64,000 nucleotides of DNA from Phorcus lineatus (GCA_921293015.1 OV121082.1:23413997-23477996); one strand, 5' to 3'; positions 19,954 to 37,313 are shown, counted from the first letter of the stretch. Made by a program: numbers and translations. Notes: generated by a model from the sequence alone, not told the origin.

Positions 19954-21872
19954 ATTTGTGATTTGTCAAAAATGTGCTATTTTGTGATGGTATTTATTCG
20001 AAGAAGGACTTTGAATCAAAGTATTTCAAAACGTGTATAATTCCCAATCAAAATAAATTTCAGATAAATTCTAGAGTAAGCCCTGGGCATTCTTCAAGAA
20101 AGCCCTGGGCATTCTTGGAGCACGCCCGGCAAACTGACAAAAGAGGTTTACCCGGTAAAAGTAGAACCTAATAGAACAATAGAGTGACGTCACTAGAGGT
20201 TTATAAAATTCTGATCAAATGCATCATTTCACAATTGTAATCTCATTTGATTGAGATTTATCTCTTTTTTAAAGAAATGGTACCATGTTTTTATCTGGTG
20301 TGTTTACAGAAAGAGCGCAAAATGAAAATGGTTGTTTCGCTGCTTTCAATTGCGATACGATTTTTTCTTTGGTAGGCCTGCATTTGTTTTGAAATGAACA
20401 GTCGGTCATGTATCCAGACCGATTGAAATAGATAGCTTGTATTCGCCATTAATCTAAAAAAATAGCTTACCTAAAGTTGTGTAGCAATTTATTTCAAACA
20501 AAAATATTGAACTCCCTGGCAAGGAATAACTCCAGCCTATGACAAACATGCAACACTTTCAGCAGCATTTATGAGGAAGCTCCAGGTGATGTTTGATTGT
20601 ACTTTGGCACGGAACGAGCAAGGCTTGAATAAACCAGTGTTTAGACTGACACAAGATATGCGAGTGAGGGAGTTACTGTTATGCTGTTTGGGCAATATTT
20701 CAACATTTTCTGCAAGTTTGCAATTTAGGTAATTAGGAGGCCTAGGGAGAATATCAAGATTGAATGTCTGTTTCCAAACCAAAATTCCTCTAAAAAAACT
20801 AATACATTCTAGCAATTGCTAAATTTCACAGAGACATTCTATTGCACTAAAGCATAGTTAACAGAGAACAGAGAACAAAGACAAAACTCAGTAATAAACT
20901 GTATTCAAATACAACTGATTTTTTATCTACAAACAATTCACAAATCATATTCACAAAAAATCCTTATACAATTCTTGTTTAACAATAGGGGTAAACCGCT
21001 ATGAAAAATCATCAACTTCATATTATGAAATATTTGTCAGATTTACAAAATCTTTTAATATTCTATTCATGTAACGTTCACATAATCATTTAATAAAATG
21101 TTGTAGGTTCCTGGATAAACACATGTAACTTAAAGATGTACAATAGTGATTGTTTCTCATTATTTTTCACCCAAAGCGTTTGTTATTGTTTTAACAACAT
21201 CAAAACGCTACTTTGGCTCTTTAATTATTATTTAATTATTAATCATAAGTTCTGATTTTCCATCAAAGAAAAGGTAGCTAATATATCAGAAATAAAATGC
21301 CCTTGGACAGAGTCTAGGTTTCTAATATTTCATTAAAAGAATCTTAGATTTCCTTATAAATTAAGCACTACAAGACAGAAAATAGGAAGTATAAATTTAA
21401 TTTTTGGAGTAACTGATGAGAAACAAGAATATCTTACACAGCCTCAATATGAAGTAGTATAGTATTTGCAATATATATACTGAACCTAAAATGTTTAGGT
21501 CCACCTAAGAATAAAGGTATGATACACATATACTTACTTATGATGTGGTTGTAAACCAGGGAGCAGAATAGTTTTGCAGATTAGAAATTTCACCTTTCAT
21601 CAAAAAAAAAACCGGAAGTAATAAATTCATAGTACAGAATAAAAAGTCTTTGTTGTCGCTTCATTAAAAACATTAAAGTAAATAAAAAATTGAGAAACCA
21701 ATGACGCTCATATCATAAACAATAATTCCAAAACAAATTTATTATCAATTCAATTGACAACAATTTCTTGTAAATCAGACAGTTTTCTAACATGCCAAAT
21801 TTAAAATCGAACACCATGGAATTATAGCCGGACATGTATGTCTAGTCCGATTTCTGGAAACATGTAGTTAAC

Positions 21873-22361
21873 TATACACTTGGAAGAAAGTATTGCAACA
21901 CCCAATTTTTCTAACTTTTTTCTTATACTGAAACCCATCTGAACTCACGAGGGTTTCCAAGTTATAGTCAGAGCTTGTCTGACAAATGCACTACCAAAAC
22001 AGCATGGGTCCTCGGCCTCACAGACATCTCAGCGTCCTGTTCTGTAAAAGAGATGCGGCATTCAATTGTTACCATAGTGGTTATACCAAATGGTCAATGT
22101 CTTTCTTGATTTTGAGTCTTCAGTAACCTGTTAAGAGGAAGAAGTTATTAAATATCAACATCTACCTCTTCTAATACAACATTGCTGTAACATCAACCCC
22201 TTTTCCAATTTGAAATTTGGCTATTTCATAAAAGAATCGATAAACTAGATAATTATTGACGACCATGTGGGTGTCTCTGTCTTCAGATATGGTAAACCTG
22301 TCTTATATGAAGAACATTCTTATCAATCACAGGTGTTGCAATAATTTTTTCTAGGTGTATA
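21873..22361. mobile_element. Non-autonomous Tc1/mariner-type element
   Basis: The ends are inverted repeats of about 32 bp: TATACACTTGGAAGAAAG with TATTGCAACACC on the left, and GGTGTTGCAATAATTTTTTC with TAGGTGTATA on the right. TA flanks each side. The 489-bp interior has no transposase frame. Confidence 0.7.
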
Positions 22362-22924
22362 TTTTGTTATAATACCATTTGTTTATTTGGCCTTCGTGAA
22401 CACTAAATGGTCAAATCTTAAAAAATGTTTCAAGGACACAAAATAATTCTGCTATGAAGCAAAAACAGGCAAAAAAATAAGTACAATAGGCCTACAAAAA
22501 ACTCTCCATTGTATAGTCAGTAAATTATTCATACCATTCATTATTCGAAAACTTAAACTTCTTTGTTTTAAATCTTAACTACTTTTCTTGATTACACATA
22601 ATATATACTCTGACATAAACATAAATTCGCTGATGAAGTTAAAAATAATTCTTGGATAGGAACAAAAAACAGAAAATATTTGCAAAAAGGATAAGAAATA
22701 TTGTTGTGAAATATCAATGTTATACATAAGAAAGAAATAATGTTTCTGATTATCTATTTTTTTTATTTTATAGAAAATCTACCCTTACAAAACATTAATA
22801 AATCATGTGGTTTATTGTCCATGATATGATGTAAGTTCTTTTTGACATCCTGACTAAAAATAAATCAATACTACATAACTTTCAAAAAGTTAAAATCGTA
22901 AAAAGTTGAACATTTGGCTGTTTG

Positions 22925-23233
22925 AGATGAGGTGATATGGGGTTTAACTCTGTTTTCAAGAATATTTCACTTACATCGCAGCTGCTAGTATTATTGCAGG
23001 GAGAAAACCTGCAACACCATTGTGGCTATGCATTGCGGTGAAACCTGCAAGCACCAGCTGGAACTAGTGCACCATGGGTGGTACTGCGCTGAAATTCAGT
23101 GTAGCATTGCACCCAAACCTTACTGCTTGTAGAACCGTTTGCTACTGCAGATAAAGTTGCTGAGCCCCTGGCGGGATTCGAACCACAGACCTCTTGATCC
23201 AAACCCGAACATACTAACCACTGCCCCCTTTGC
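22925..23233 (-). mobile_element. tRNA-derived SINE, minus-strand copy
   Basis: The reverse complement reads GGGGGCAGTGGTTAGTATG (A-box region), then GGTTCGAATCCCGCC (B box), then the same body as 9713-9980, and ends GTTAAACCCC. It keeps the tRNA-like head better than the intronic copy. A translated frame across it is not a gene. Confidence 0.78.
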
Positions 23234-24049
23234 TGTTTGATGTAAAGTACCTGATTCAACTTCATATTTTGATGTCTTGCAATTATGAAAAATAAAAAAT
23301 GAAATGAAACAAATGCTTGTAACATATTTAAAGGTTGTTGATAATGTTAAATGATAATGATTTGAATTAAATTACCTTGGTACAGAAAAAATCCTTTTTA
23401 TTAAACAATCCGTAAATCAAAACTGGAGAATGAATATGAATCAAATCAAAAGTACCTCAATGCAAATATCAGGATTGGTTACTAATTGACTTTGACGATG
23501 AAGATTTACAAATATCCGCTGATGTTAAACAGCATATAATCAAATGTTGACAATGACCCCTCTCCCATTCTAAATTTTCAGATCAAGGATACATTAGATA
23601 CACAATGACAACAAAGCCTAACTTACAACTATGATATTCAACATAAATGAAGTGAGATCTTGACACTAACCCATGACCTAGTTTTAATTTAAATTTCCTT
23701 GTCACTTTCACTCTCAATAGTGTATTAATGTCAGATGATATTATTATCTCAACAGTGTTAATAATAACAACCTTTTTTTGGCTTTGATTTCGACCTAAGT
23801 TCCCCTTACACTGATTGCAAAAACATCTCACTAACTCATCCCAAATGACAAAAACATGATCGTTGATTGATTTCCTACATGAAATAAACGTAAATTATAT
23901 TTTGATAAGGAAAATCATAATTGTTGTCCAGCACAATTATACAATCATTTAGAATGTGTACCGTGACAGATAAACATTAAGTGATTTTCTTCTCTCACAT
24001 TAACCGACCCTCATCAGTCACCAATGTCTTTTAGAAATGCATATGACAA

Positions 24050-24142
24050 ATTGTTTATTGAGAAATGCACACGATGAAATGTACATCAAGAAATGCATAT
24101 GATGAAATGTACAGGACGAAATGTACATCAAGAAATGTTACA
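24050..24142. repeat. Irregular short tandem array (GAAATGYAYA motif)
   Basis: Successive units AGAAATGCATATG and ATGAAATGTACATCA alternate at about 13-15 bp, with three close copies of GAAATGTACA. A looser echo occurs at 24570-24620. No coding content is evident. Confidence 0.6.
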
Positions 24143-27100
24143 ATTAGAGTGCTCCCCATAGAGCCCCTGTACATGTGACTTGTGATGCAAAATCAATCCT
24201 TTAAATAAGCAGCAAAACGTAAGGTTAATTTCTGTAGGTTCAGAGTAGGATCAGATCATATGTTCTTGAGTGGTAGTTATTTCAATAACTCAGTAATTCT
24301 TAGCCTAAGCATCTCAAACTTTTAGTATGTGCATCACAAATGTACATCGAAAAGCATGATTAAAGTTTCAGAAAGATTCATCAAAATCTGAAGGAAGGTT
24401 TGAGTGCCCTAGACAATTCGTCTGTTTCAAATAGTCAAGAACTCTTATGTCAAGCGCTATATTCTGAAAATATTCATTGAATGGACTTGATTGATTTCAC
24501 ATTCACAGACAGAGCCCTAAATGCCCCCCCCCCCTCTCTGCTACTCAAATCAAAACAAAGTCATATTGTGGAAATGTACTTGAAAAATGTACAAGAAGAA
24601 ATATACACTATGAAATGTAAACAAAGAAAGATATTTCAACTTCGCATCAATAAGTGAAAGGCACCATTATGCATTCAATTAACAGGTGGGTCGAAAGACA
24701 GAGCTGTAAGATTGACAACACATTTTCAAGGAATATTTTACGCATACATGATGTAGGATACATATTGTTATGTTGCATGAATTTACAAAACGTTCAATTT
24801 ATAAAAGCATTGTGAGAAATACTTACATGTGCATATATTTCACAAAATGTACAACTTAAAGAAAATATAAATTTGTATACTTACACTACTATTCTAGCAG
24901 TGACAGTGAACATATGACCTTGAATAACCAAATAAAGGTCCAAATATGGTTAAAAACATAAGGTTAATTTTTATCTAAGGCGGGTGTTCCATGTGAAAAA
25001 GGTTTTTGAACCAGATCATGTGGTTTCCATGTCACATAGAAAGATATAAGCCTTGCAACTTCATTGCAGATTAAATGCTCATGCACTCATGGAAACTGAA
25101 ATTACAAGTTGCTTTTCATATTACTTCTCACCTAAATCACAAATTACATGCACATTGAATTCCAGCGTAATGAACTGAAATCCAAGCTCCAGGGCAAAGG
25201 ACATATGGCAGAAAAATAGCGCTTCAACTTCTTAATTCAGCTTATCAAAAAAACAATTCTTTGTGAATATTGTGGTGGATGTATGTGATAAGGAGAATAA
25301 TGTCAGAAGGGTTTCTAATTGGATTAATTTCTAACTCAATTACTAAATTACTTGACCGACAAAATTGTGTAAAACTTTCGGACACCGTGTCAAAAAGGAA
25401 CAATTGAAAAAACAGCATCACATTAAGTTTTTTAAATAATTCACACCTCATTTTCAAAGATTTCTTCCCATTACATATTTCAAGCTTAAATTCACCAATA
25501 TCTTAAACTAGACGAGTGTGAAAGTCAACATACGAGCTCTTTCAATACCTTGCTGATCATCAAACTTCCACTAAGCCTTTTAAGTACAACATACTTACCC
25601 CTACATACGTAAATTGTATTACTGGAGTAGTAAATGCTTTTCATGGTTTTGTTATAAAGTACATTTTTGGGTTGGCTAGAATTCAAGCTTGTATTATACA
25701 CATAACACAAACTTTCTGAAGATATAACAAAAGTATTTGCATAGAGATAAACTATAAAGACAAATATTTCACAAAATCATAAGTTTTTTGTGCATAACTT
25801 GATTGTCTTTTCACATTTATAAAAACTTTAAGTTAACATTAAAAGGCAGTTGACACTGATGTTACAAATCATATCAAATAGATCATTATCTTCTATAGAA
25901 AACACATATGCTCAAAGAAAATGGTTCTATGGCTGAGAATGCCTTTTTTTTTACATTGCTGTAAGAGAAATGCATTTTAGATTCCAATTCTTTTTATATA
26001 TTGTTGTGTATTATTTTCAAAGTTGCAACAACACAGATATTTCACAATATTATACACATCATGACATGTCATGACAAACATATTAGTTTTTACTTTTACA
26101 TATTGATGCGAGGTACCTTGTCTTTTAAGGTCATCAAGACCAATTCTGATATAGACGATTCTAGGTAGTATTTGTCAATTTCAGGGTCATGATTCTCAAT
26201 ACTTTGATATATTGTCCAAACTTAATCATTTTGTAACCATAATGGACTTAATTTGTTCTTCATAGTTAATTATTTAGAGACAATATTCATCTTTGAAAGA
26301 GCCAAAATATCCTATGGGATTGTTACAGTTTATAAGTTACATTAATATATACATCCTACAATGTAAATATAACGAATAAAAGGAAACTGTTATAGAGAAA
26401 TCTGGTTTATACACCAAGAGACAACAGATACAATATATGAGACAGTAAAAAAAAAAAAAATTCATTATCATTTGTAAATAAAACTCTAAATATGCTATTT
26501 GCAAGATCGATGAGAAATCACCCACCATACAGATATTTCTTGATTATCAACAGTCGAATACAGCCTACATACAATAAGATTACATTTTTTATCCATAATT
26601 TCAGGGTCTTTATAAAGAACTTGAAACTGAAAGTTAAGCCTCTGAATTTATTTACAAAGAATTTTAACCGTAACCCTCTTTTCTTCATCTCGAACCTCAA
26701 TTTCTCCTACAAAGATCAATTAAAAAGAGAATATCGTTAGCCAATTTCTACAAGGATTTTAGTTTAAAATGTAATGTCTTTTGTAATATTTGACACTCTT
26801 ATTGCCTATTCACCAATATCAACAGCAAAATATTATACTCATTATAACTCATATGCAATCTACAACACTATTTTGGTATGCGAGAATACTTAATTCAAAT
26901 AATTTTATATCTACACTAGTTTGACAGGGCTACAAATAATGTCTTTTTAGAGAAAATAAGCCCTATTACAAAAAATTTCATTCTAATGGCAGTAGATACG
27001 ATGAAGAATATATAAATCATTCATGAATAATCATAACAATATTTAGTTGAATTATTTACAATATGCATTTCATATCTTTTCACGTCATCCGATTATCACA

Positions 27101-27488
27101 CATCTTTCTAACCAAACAAATTATGCAACCAACCTTTACATAAAATCGTATTTACATTACACTACAAACTCAACATTGTTTACATAAAGACCTAATGTTA
27201 CTACAGATTGACTTGTCGTTCAAACGGTTGAATTTTCACTGTGAAATTTTCAAAAAAAGGACTGCCAAATTCAAATACATATAGTAATATTGGGTTGTGT
27301 GTAACCGTTTATTTAGATGACATCAAAACATCCTGACATTCATCAATCTCCTATGTCATTAAAATCAGGGCTGATCCTTTTTACTTATGATTAAAGGAAA
27401 TAAATACATATGTACAATACATGGGAAAATAAAGCCATTATTGTTACACTAATCAAAATTCATTGACTTTATAAAATTAAAATTAGTT

Positions 27489-27663
27489 CAGGGACTGGGA
27501 AAGACACCTTTGACAATGGGCCATTTTGAGGGCTTTTAGTCATTTTCAGAATTTTGAATGGGCCATTCCCCCTTGTAGCAATGGTAAAATTTCCAATTGT
27601 GATGGGCCATTTTTTCATCCAATGTGCAAATTAGCCCATGGCCCCTGCCTTTCCCAATCCCTG
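27489..27663. mobile_element. 175-bp hAT-like MITE, copy A
   Basis: The ends are CAGGGACTGGGAAAG and CTTTCCCAATCCCTG, inverted repeats of about 15 bp beginning CAGGG as in many hAT elements. Inside, GGGCCATT recurs. Two further diverged copies are at 28650-28816 and 38277-38392. The 8-bp target duplication is not clean. Confidence 0.65.
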
Positions 27664-28290
27664 CTAGTTTTTTAGTTGATTTTTGTTGTTGTATTTGATT
27701 CAGAAGAAAGAAAAAAAATTCTATGTTCATTAACATTATTAACATGTAAGGAAACAAACAAGAATGCAGACTTTTTCATAACAAATAAAATTATAAATAA
27801 TCTGCTCTTAAGGAAAGGATAGTGTCATCAAAAATATCAACAACTGGACATTATATCAGTATTTTTTATAGTGTCCAATCTACTGGCTTGACATCAAAAT
27901 GTGTTTTCTTCAAAGGATGCAACCATTAAGTTGACTCACAATACATCTGGCTACTTGGCGCACAAGCAATACAAATAACATAAATCATTTGTATTCAAAA
28001 TTTATCAATATCTGTATTCAACAAGATGTTAAATTTCAATAATGCCTATAGTCATTTCACTTTAAATTTGTGAATATTTTCGATATCAGATACTTTCATG
28101 AGAATATAGATTGTATCATTATTCGTATCATGACTATCGCATCGGGAATTTAAATATTTCTGTGTATGCTTGCACCCTCCGTTTCTTCTATACTCTAAAA
28201 TTATGTTCAACCATAAAAAAAACACTTCAATCAGTATTCTTGGCACTTAACACACATTTGACAATCCAGATAGTCAATAGCACTCATCAT

Positions 28291-31689
<3,399 letters not shown>

Positions 31690-31690
<1 letters not shown>

Positions 31691-32160
31691 ACAATTTTAA
31701 ATTGACACAGTATGTTTTATGATTTTTCATGTTGCACAAATAAGAGCCAAATTCCCATATGTCTTGAGCTTAGTTCAAATCGATCCTTTTAACCTGCATC
31801 TTTATCTCTAAAATGTCAAAATTATCATATTTTCTTGTTAACAATGATAAACGAAAAACAGCCATATAATTTATTTGGAAGTCGAAATTCTTCTTTCAAT
31901 TTACATGTATAGTAGATAAATGACTTATTATACACTACCAATTAATAGTTTTATTTGTATCTTCTGTACATCAGTTTCCAACATTACTTTTCAGTCTTAG
32001 GCGCGCGCCATTGTCCGGTTTTCGATCACAAATCACGACTTTAATCTATTTATTGTCACTATACAGAACTAATAAGCACTACGATATTGATTTTCAGAAA
32101 CAACCACTACTTCTTGATAAAATGACACCAATTATTTAGTTTGACATATCTTACTCCAAC
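31690..32160 (+). repeat. Dispersed repeat family R1, copy a
   Basis: It shares long stretches with 32270-32610 (AAATGACCTATTA-type blocks, TTAGTTCAAATCGA), with 34530-34830 (CCGGTTTTCGATCACAAAT identical; TTCAGAAACAACCAC) and, inverted, with 5655-6360. No clear ends or coding frame are seen; the class is unknown. Confidence 0.7.
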
Positions 32161-32269
32161 AACATTCTCTGTGACCCTTTAATAGGCCTATAACTAGGCC
32201 TAATGCCCATGCCCCAGACCATTAGATTAAAAGAAGGTTAAAAAGTTAAAAACAGTTAAAAGCCGGGTA

Positions 32270-32610
32270 GTGTTTTAGTGTTGACTTCCGGCTATGTCCT
32301 CTGTTGTTAAAGTGACACAGAGTATGTTTCATAATTTTTATGTGGTTTAAATAAGAGCCAATATACCATTTGACCTGTGTTAAGTTCAAATCGACTTTCT
32401 AAAGTTGCACCTGTATCTCTTAAATGATGAAGTTAATATATTTTCTTGTTATCAATTGTAAGTTAAAAAACGGCCATATGGTAATAAGCGTTAAGGAGTC
32501 AATAGTCTGCGCCCAATTTACATGTATGTAAATTAAATGACCTATTAACCACCAGCAACTTATATTTTTCCTTGTGTCTGCTTTGGACAAGCTTCCGAAA
32601 TTACGTTTGA
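32270..32610 (+). repeat. Dispersed repeat family R1, copy b
   Basis: It repeats the left two thirds of copy a in the same orientation, about 100 bp further on: GACACAGAGTATGTTTCATA, GTTCAAATCGA, ATATTTTCTTGTTA and TTTACATGTATG. Confidence 0.65.
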
Positions 32611-32691
32611 ATCACTCGTTAATGATTTTAATGATCATTAACTCGTTTAATAAAAACAATATTAAATGGAAGGTCGTTTAGTATCCTCTAT

Positions 32692-32910
32692 TTACATCAA
32701 GGTAGATCTGGCCCAAGCTCGACGGATGGCAAGGGGCTCCCAGTTTAGATGTTGGAGCACGGTGCTGACACAACCTGGTTCCCGAGTGGAGTTACTGTCG
32801 GTCGCGAAGCGGGCCGCTTGTCGTTGAACTTTTTCGACCGAATCTATCTGATGGATAGGGATTCCAGACTGTACGAGCATACTCGATTGAAAGTTAGATC
32901 TCAAGATCAG
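32692..32910 (-). pseudogene. Non-LTR retrotransposon reverse-transcriptase fragment
   Basis: The minus strand reads VQSGIPIHQIDSVEKVQRQAARF and then VLQHLNWEPLAIRRAWARSTL. This is the VQR-AARF / L-W--L--RR--AR pattern at the C-terminal end of many LINE reverse transcriptases. Only about 70 codons are preserved, with no catalytic core, so it is a 5'-truncated or internal relic. Confidence 0.75.
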
Positions 32911-34071
32911 GTGTTTCCTTTAAACATGGAGATAAACTGTAAAAAGAATTTGTAACACGTAAATAACACATTTGTATTATTAATAGAAAACGTTTGTACA
33001 ATGGAGGCAACCAAAATTTATATGTATTTCAAAACAGAATTATCTCTTTTCCAAAAATATTTTGTACATTGCTTTGAAGTGCGTTTTAGTGATGGTTTCT
33101 TTTCATACGAAGTTTCAATAAAGTAAACCGATTGACCGTTTGAGCATATGAATAAGCTGTTGTACTGCAAATGGGGGTTTATAAAGAATTTGAATTTGAT
33201 TGCTGTCCAAAAAAAGTGTGTGTATATTAAAATTGTATGTGAATTAACATGGTGATCCTCTAAACAAAGCTGTCACCAGAATTATCTATGGTGATTATGG
33301 TTTTCCGAAACAAAGATTTCTATACTGTATATCGAACGGCTCCAATTTTCTTTAATTACTTTTCAGTTTGCCATTTTGTAATATGCGAACAACTATAAAA
33401 AGGACTTCTGTCCCCATTTGCAAAAGATAAAACAATGTAAAGATGAGACCTATAGCCTATATATGATTGCAAACTTGCACGACAGTTTTAGATTTTTTTA
33501 TCGTCAGTTTCTTGCTTTTAATTGAACAGTCAACAAGGCCTTAAGAAGTTGAACTGCACAACTCGAAAATTTCTAATATGATTGAAATATCGAATGAAGC
33601 GTTCGTAATATATGCTTGTTTCATACACAATCAGGTTACAAGATTAAAAAAACAAATATGATTTTTCACGAACCGGTAAAAGTTATTTCTCAAGCCAGAT
33701 TTATAATCTCCCCTTGTTTTGATATACATATACGTTTATCTGATCGACCAGTCTACCATGAAAACCACTGATGCTGCCACAGCTGAAGAATTATGAGAGA
33801 TATTTTGACACAAATGCGTTTTTATCGTATTTTATATCAGCATTCATTGATATAGTAACTTAACCGGTGAACTCTTTTTTTCTTGCGTACTTATCCTTTA
33901 TTCTTGTTTCAATTTTGTTTACTCAAGTCAACAAAAAAGTATAATTATTCATGATTATTCTACTTCTTTTTCACTGATTGTGATCGTTATGAACAGGTCT
34001 AATATCAAAGTTCAAATTTATATAAATCATTCAAAATAAATCAGGGTTATAAAAATGACTATAATGAGTAA

Positions 34072-34157
34072 CAATCTCATTGAAATAAAATCTAATATTG
34101 CTGCACTACGTTATATGTAATGTAGTGGAGCAGTTAGATTTCATTTCAATGAGATTG
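34072..34157. mobile_element. 86-bp foldback element with 9-bp target duplication
   Basis: The arms are inverted repeats of about 36 bp (CAATCTCATTGAAAT against ATTTCAATGAGATTG; ATCTAA, CTGC and CACTAC also pair). It is flanked by exact 9-bp direct repeats AATGAGTAA at 34063-34071 and 34158-34166. Confidence 0.8.
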
Positions 34158-34529
34158 AATGAGTAAATAAGTAAGTTACTTTCCATACGTGAAATGAAGT
34201 TTCGTAAAATATTCAAAATCGACCATGAAGGATGTTAACGAACGATGCAAGCGTCAGTATATTTGGGGAACCAGAAAATAATTAATGAGATGCTCTGTAT
34301 CAAATGAAAATATTTCATATATCTTAAGTCTTGTGATCTTAACATAAATACAATAACATGATTTTTTTGTATATTCAAACGTGATCTTTAAGGGTCAACT
34401 AATTTTTTCTGGACTGATAATATTTCGAAAGACATTATACTCTGTTAGGAGAAAAAGGTTAAACATTCTGTCAATAACGTTAAGTCAATAAGAATTCCGT
34501 ACCTTCATTGCTTCCATTTCGAATAATGA

Positions 34530-34830
34530 AATTGTTCACTAACTTTAAAGTGAAAGAGTATGTTTTATTATTTGTCGTGAGGCTTAGATAAACTTCTACG
34601 TCCACTTAAGAATTATATCAGTTAAATGACCTTTTAAACATTACCAACAAATAAATATCTCTGTGCCTACTGTAAACATTTTTTTAAAAATACGTTTGAT
34701 TCATCAGCAAATACCACTGTCCGGTTTTCGATCACAAATTACAACAACCTGTTCATTGTCTCTAAACTGATATGGTCTAAGATTGTGATTCTCAGAAACC
34801 ACCGCTGTTTCTCATCATTATTGATAGGGT
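34530..34830 (+). repeat. Dispersed repeat family R1, copy c
   Basis: It matches the right half of copy a, with CCGGTTTTCGATCACAAAT as an exact block and a matching TCTCAGAAACCACC further on. Confidence 0.65.
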
Positions 34831-36296
34831 ACCTTTGTAATTCCTTCATTTTATCTATTTTGTTAAGCAATATCATAAAGTATTTGAATCAGGTTTGAAA
34901 TCACACAAATAATCAAATATGTTCTTTTATACTACAATGCCCACCATGTACAATTCGATTTAAACTGAAATGAATTCAGATCGAAGAAAGGATGAATCTG
35001 TTACGACAAATCCAAATTATCAACTTTTAATCTGGTTTTATGGTACTATTACAAATGCTACAAAAATCCTGCTAAACATAAGCCTCTTTTCAATATAAAC
35101 GAATGAAACAATATTACATATAATCTTCCGCAATGAATACATTATAATTAAATCCATATCCGTAGAATAATGCATAGGCAACAGAAACACTCTTAAGAAA
35201 CACCATAAGGTATAATCACACGCTTTTTGTAAAATTGCATTTTGAACCATAAATCCTTGAATAATCTAATCGAATCTCATCAACGCAGGTTATAGCTACC
35301 CACTACCGGCCAATCCACCCCAAACACCAAACACATGACAGACCTTCCCTATTCACAGTACGTTATTGGTAGCCTAGTAAGAATCATCCCGGTACCATGG
35401 ATTTTAAAACTTCTTTGCGTAGAATTTTAGAAGATGGTATGATGAAGCTATAAGGATTTAATGGATTTACAAGTTCTTCTAATGCAAAGAGATGCGACGT
35501 TTTCGTGTAGATGGTAACACCGTTATAAAGCTTTTCATGCAGCCAGGGCTACGGCCAGGCGATTTCTCAATAGGCGATTAGTCAAGAACTTACGGTATTT
35601 AGTAAGGATCTCAAGCCTATCGATAGTTTCATAGAGGTGCATAGCAGGACTTGGGTACAAGAAATATTATATAATGTCTAACCATTTTAAATCATTGTTG
35701 TCAGTTGGGATTTTTCACATTAACATCAGCATTCTTCACAATATTGTTTGATCTGTATATCTATCGCTTTAAATATAAGCCTCTTGTGTTTTACAAAGTA
35801 TCAAATAATAGACGACATTCACAAGTCACACTAATTTTTACGTATTTACAGCTCTACATTCTTTATTCATCTATGGGATTTAGGTCCTTGTAAAGCTACT
35901 TTTGATAAGTTCCGATTTAAAGTACTAGTATCCTAAATTGGTCTCGGCCGTGGGTTTATATAATACATCATATATATCGGACGTGACAATGTTGAAAAGT
36001 CTTTTAAATACAAAAAAGGCTTCACAAGCTTAATATTTCAAAAACGTTCGCTTTGTAGATCTAGTCGGGAAATTTTATAGACAAGAACATTGTTGATTTC
36101 ATATTGAATCGAATTGATCGAATGTGATTCTAATCTGATTGAATTCCTTTAAATCCTCTGTCAGGTCTTAATGGATCAATACTCAAAACAATTACATCAC
36201 AATCTAATTTAACTTCCTTAGCACCATTTCCTTGTTTCAGATAGGCCTATATGTGCATGAGGAAAAGGTCTCCTGAGATCGAAGTCGAGGAACTAA

Positions 36297-36469
36297 TTTG
36301 ACCAATCACAGTACAGCTTAGATACATTATACGTCATCGAAACCGAGGCTCAACGTCGCCATGTCGGCTGCTAGGCGTGGAACTTTAACCAAGACGGCAA
36401 TCGGAAGATCTAATTCGTGACGAAGAGTTTTATTTGAGAGTTTGATGTAAAATAAATTAACCAGTCATC
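36297..36469 (+). promoter_or_regulatory. Promoter region of fascin exon 1A
   Basis: It contains TTTGACCAATCA (36297-36308, a CCAAT box), CGAAACCGAGGCT (ending 36350) and TCGGCTGCTAGG. The same three pieces in the same order precede exon 1B. No TATA box is visible. Confidence 0.6.
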
Positions 36470-37313
36470 ATGGCCAATGTCGAATATGACGGTGTCCGAA
36501 ATGTATTACCCTGGAAAGTTGGGTTGATTAACAGCGCAGGGAAATATTTGACAGCAGAGACATTTGGGTTCAAAATAAACTCGTCTGGTCAAGGTTTGAA
36601 GAAAAAGCAAACTTGGACATTGGAGCAAGATATCCAACTAGAGGCAGTGCATATCAAGAGTAATCAAGGTCGGTATTTATCCGTTGACAAATATGGAAAA
36701 GTAACTTGCGAAAAAGAGGACGGTCTTGAACGCTGTGACAAATTCGCGATCGAATATGCCACAGATGGAACTGGGCGATGGTCATTCAAAAACCTAGAAC
36801 ATGGATATTATTTCGGCGGTGTTGATGAAAACATCCAATGTTTTTCTAGGACAATTACTGACACGGAATTATGGAGCGTTCAGCTAGCGACCCATCCCCA
36901 AGTCGTTCTACGTCACGTCAGCCGTAAGCGTTACGCAGTGATGTGTGACGATGAGATTCATTGCAAAGAGACGATTCCATGGGGTCAAGAAAGACTCATT
37001 ATCATGCACTTTTCTGATGGCAAGTATGCCTTCAAAACCTGTGACAATCGTTTTTTAAGTAAGGACGGAGCTCTTACTAATGATATCGACGCTAACACTT
37101 TGTTTGCATTGGAAATGAGGTACAGTGTTCCGAACGGCTTTGCTTTCAAGGACTGCAAGGGATATTATCTCACATCTGTTGGTTCTACTGCAACTTTGAA
37201 AAGAGGGAAAAACAAAATTCCTGGAAAGGACGACTTGTTTGTTCTTGAGAGCTGCCCTCCACAAGTCTGCATTGCAAGCAAAACTAATTTGAAGCTTATT
37301 TCGGTAAAACAAG
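36470..37313 (+). CDS. FSCN: Fascin alternative first exon 1A (trefoils 1-2)
   Basis: 844 bases, ATG in CATCATGG context, donor CAAG|GTATTA (phase 1). If unspliced, the frame runs 21 codons into the intron before a stop. Antisense frames inside it are shadows. Confidence 0.92.

Larger units (their letters stand above)
19954..28290. other. Long AT-rich stretch between the fucosyltransferase and ALKBH5 genes
   Basis: No gene is supported on either strand. A 17-bp piece, AAGCCCTGGGCATTCTT, is repeated at about 20080-20117. Other contents are a Tc1-type MITE (21873-22361), a SINE (22925-23233), an irregular GAAATGTACATCA array (24050-24142), a C run (about 24520-24534), an A run (about 26447-26460) and a CAGGG MITE (27489-27663). 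The ALKBH5 3' UTR lies in the right part; its end is not determined. Confidence 0.5.
32911..36296. other. Intergenic DNA between ALKBH5 and fascin
   Basis: Apart from repeat copy c and the hairpin at 34072-34157, I see no gene or ordered structure. Frames such as 35705-35893 are short and without recognisable domains. Confidence 0.5.

Noticed and set aside
24050..24142. Possible CRISPR-like regular repeats
   Set aside because: Unit lengths are irregular and the genome is that of an animal; it is a simple degenerate tandem array.
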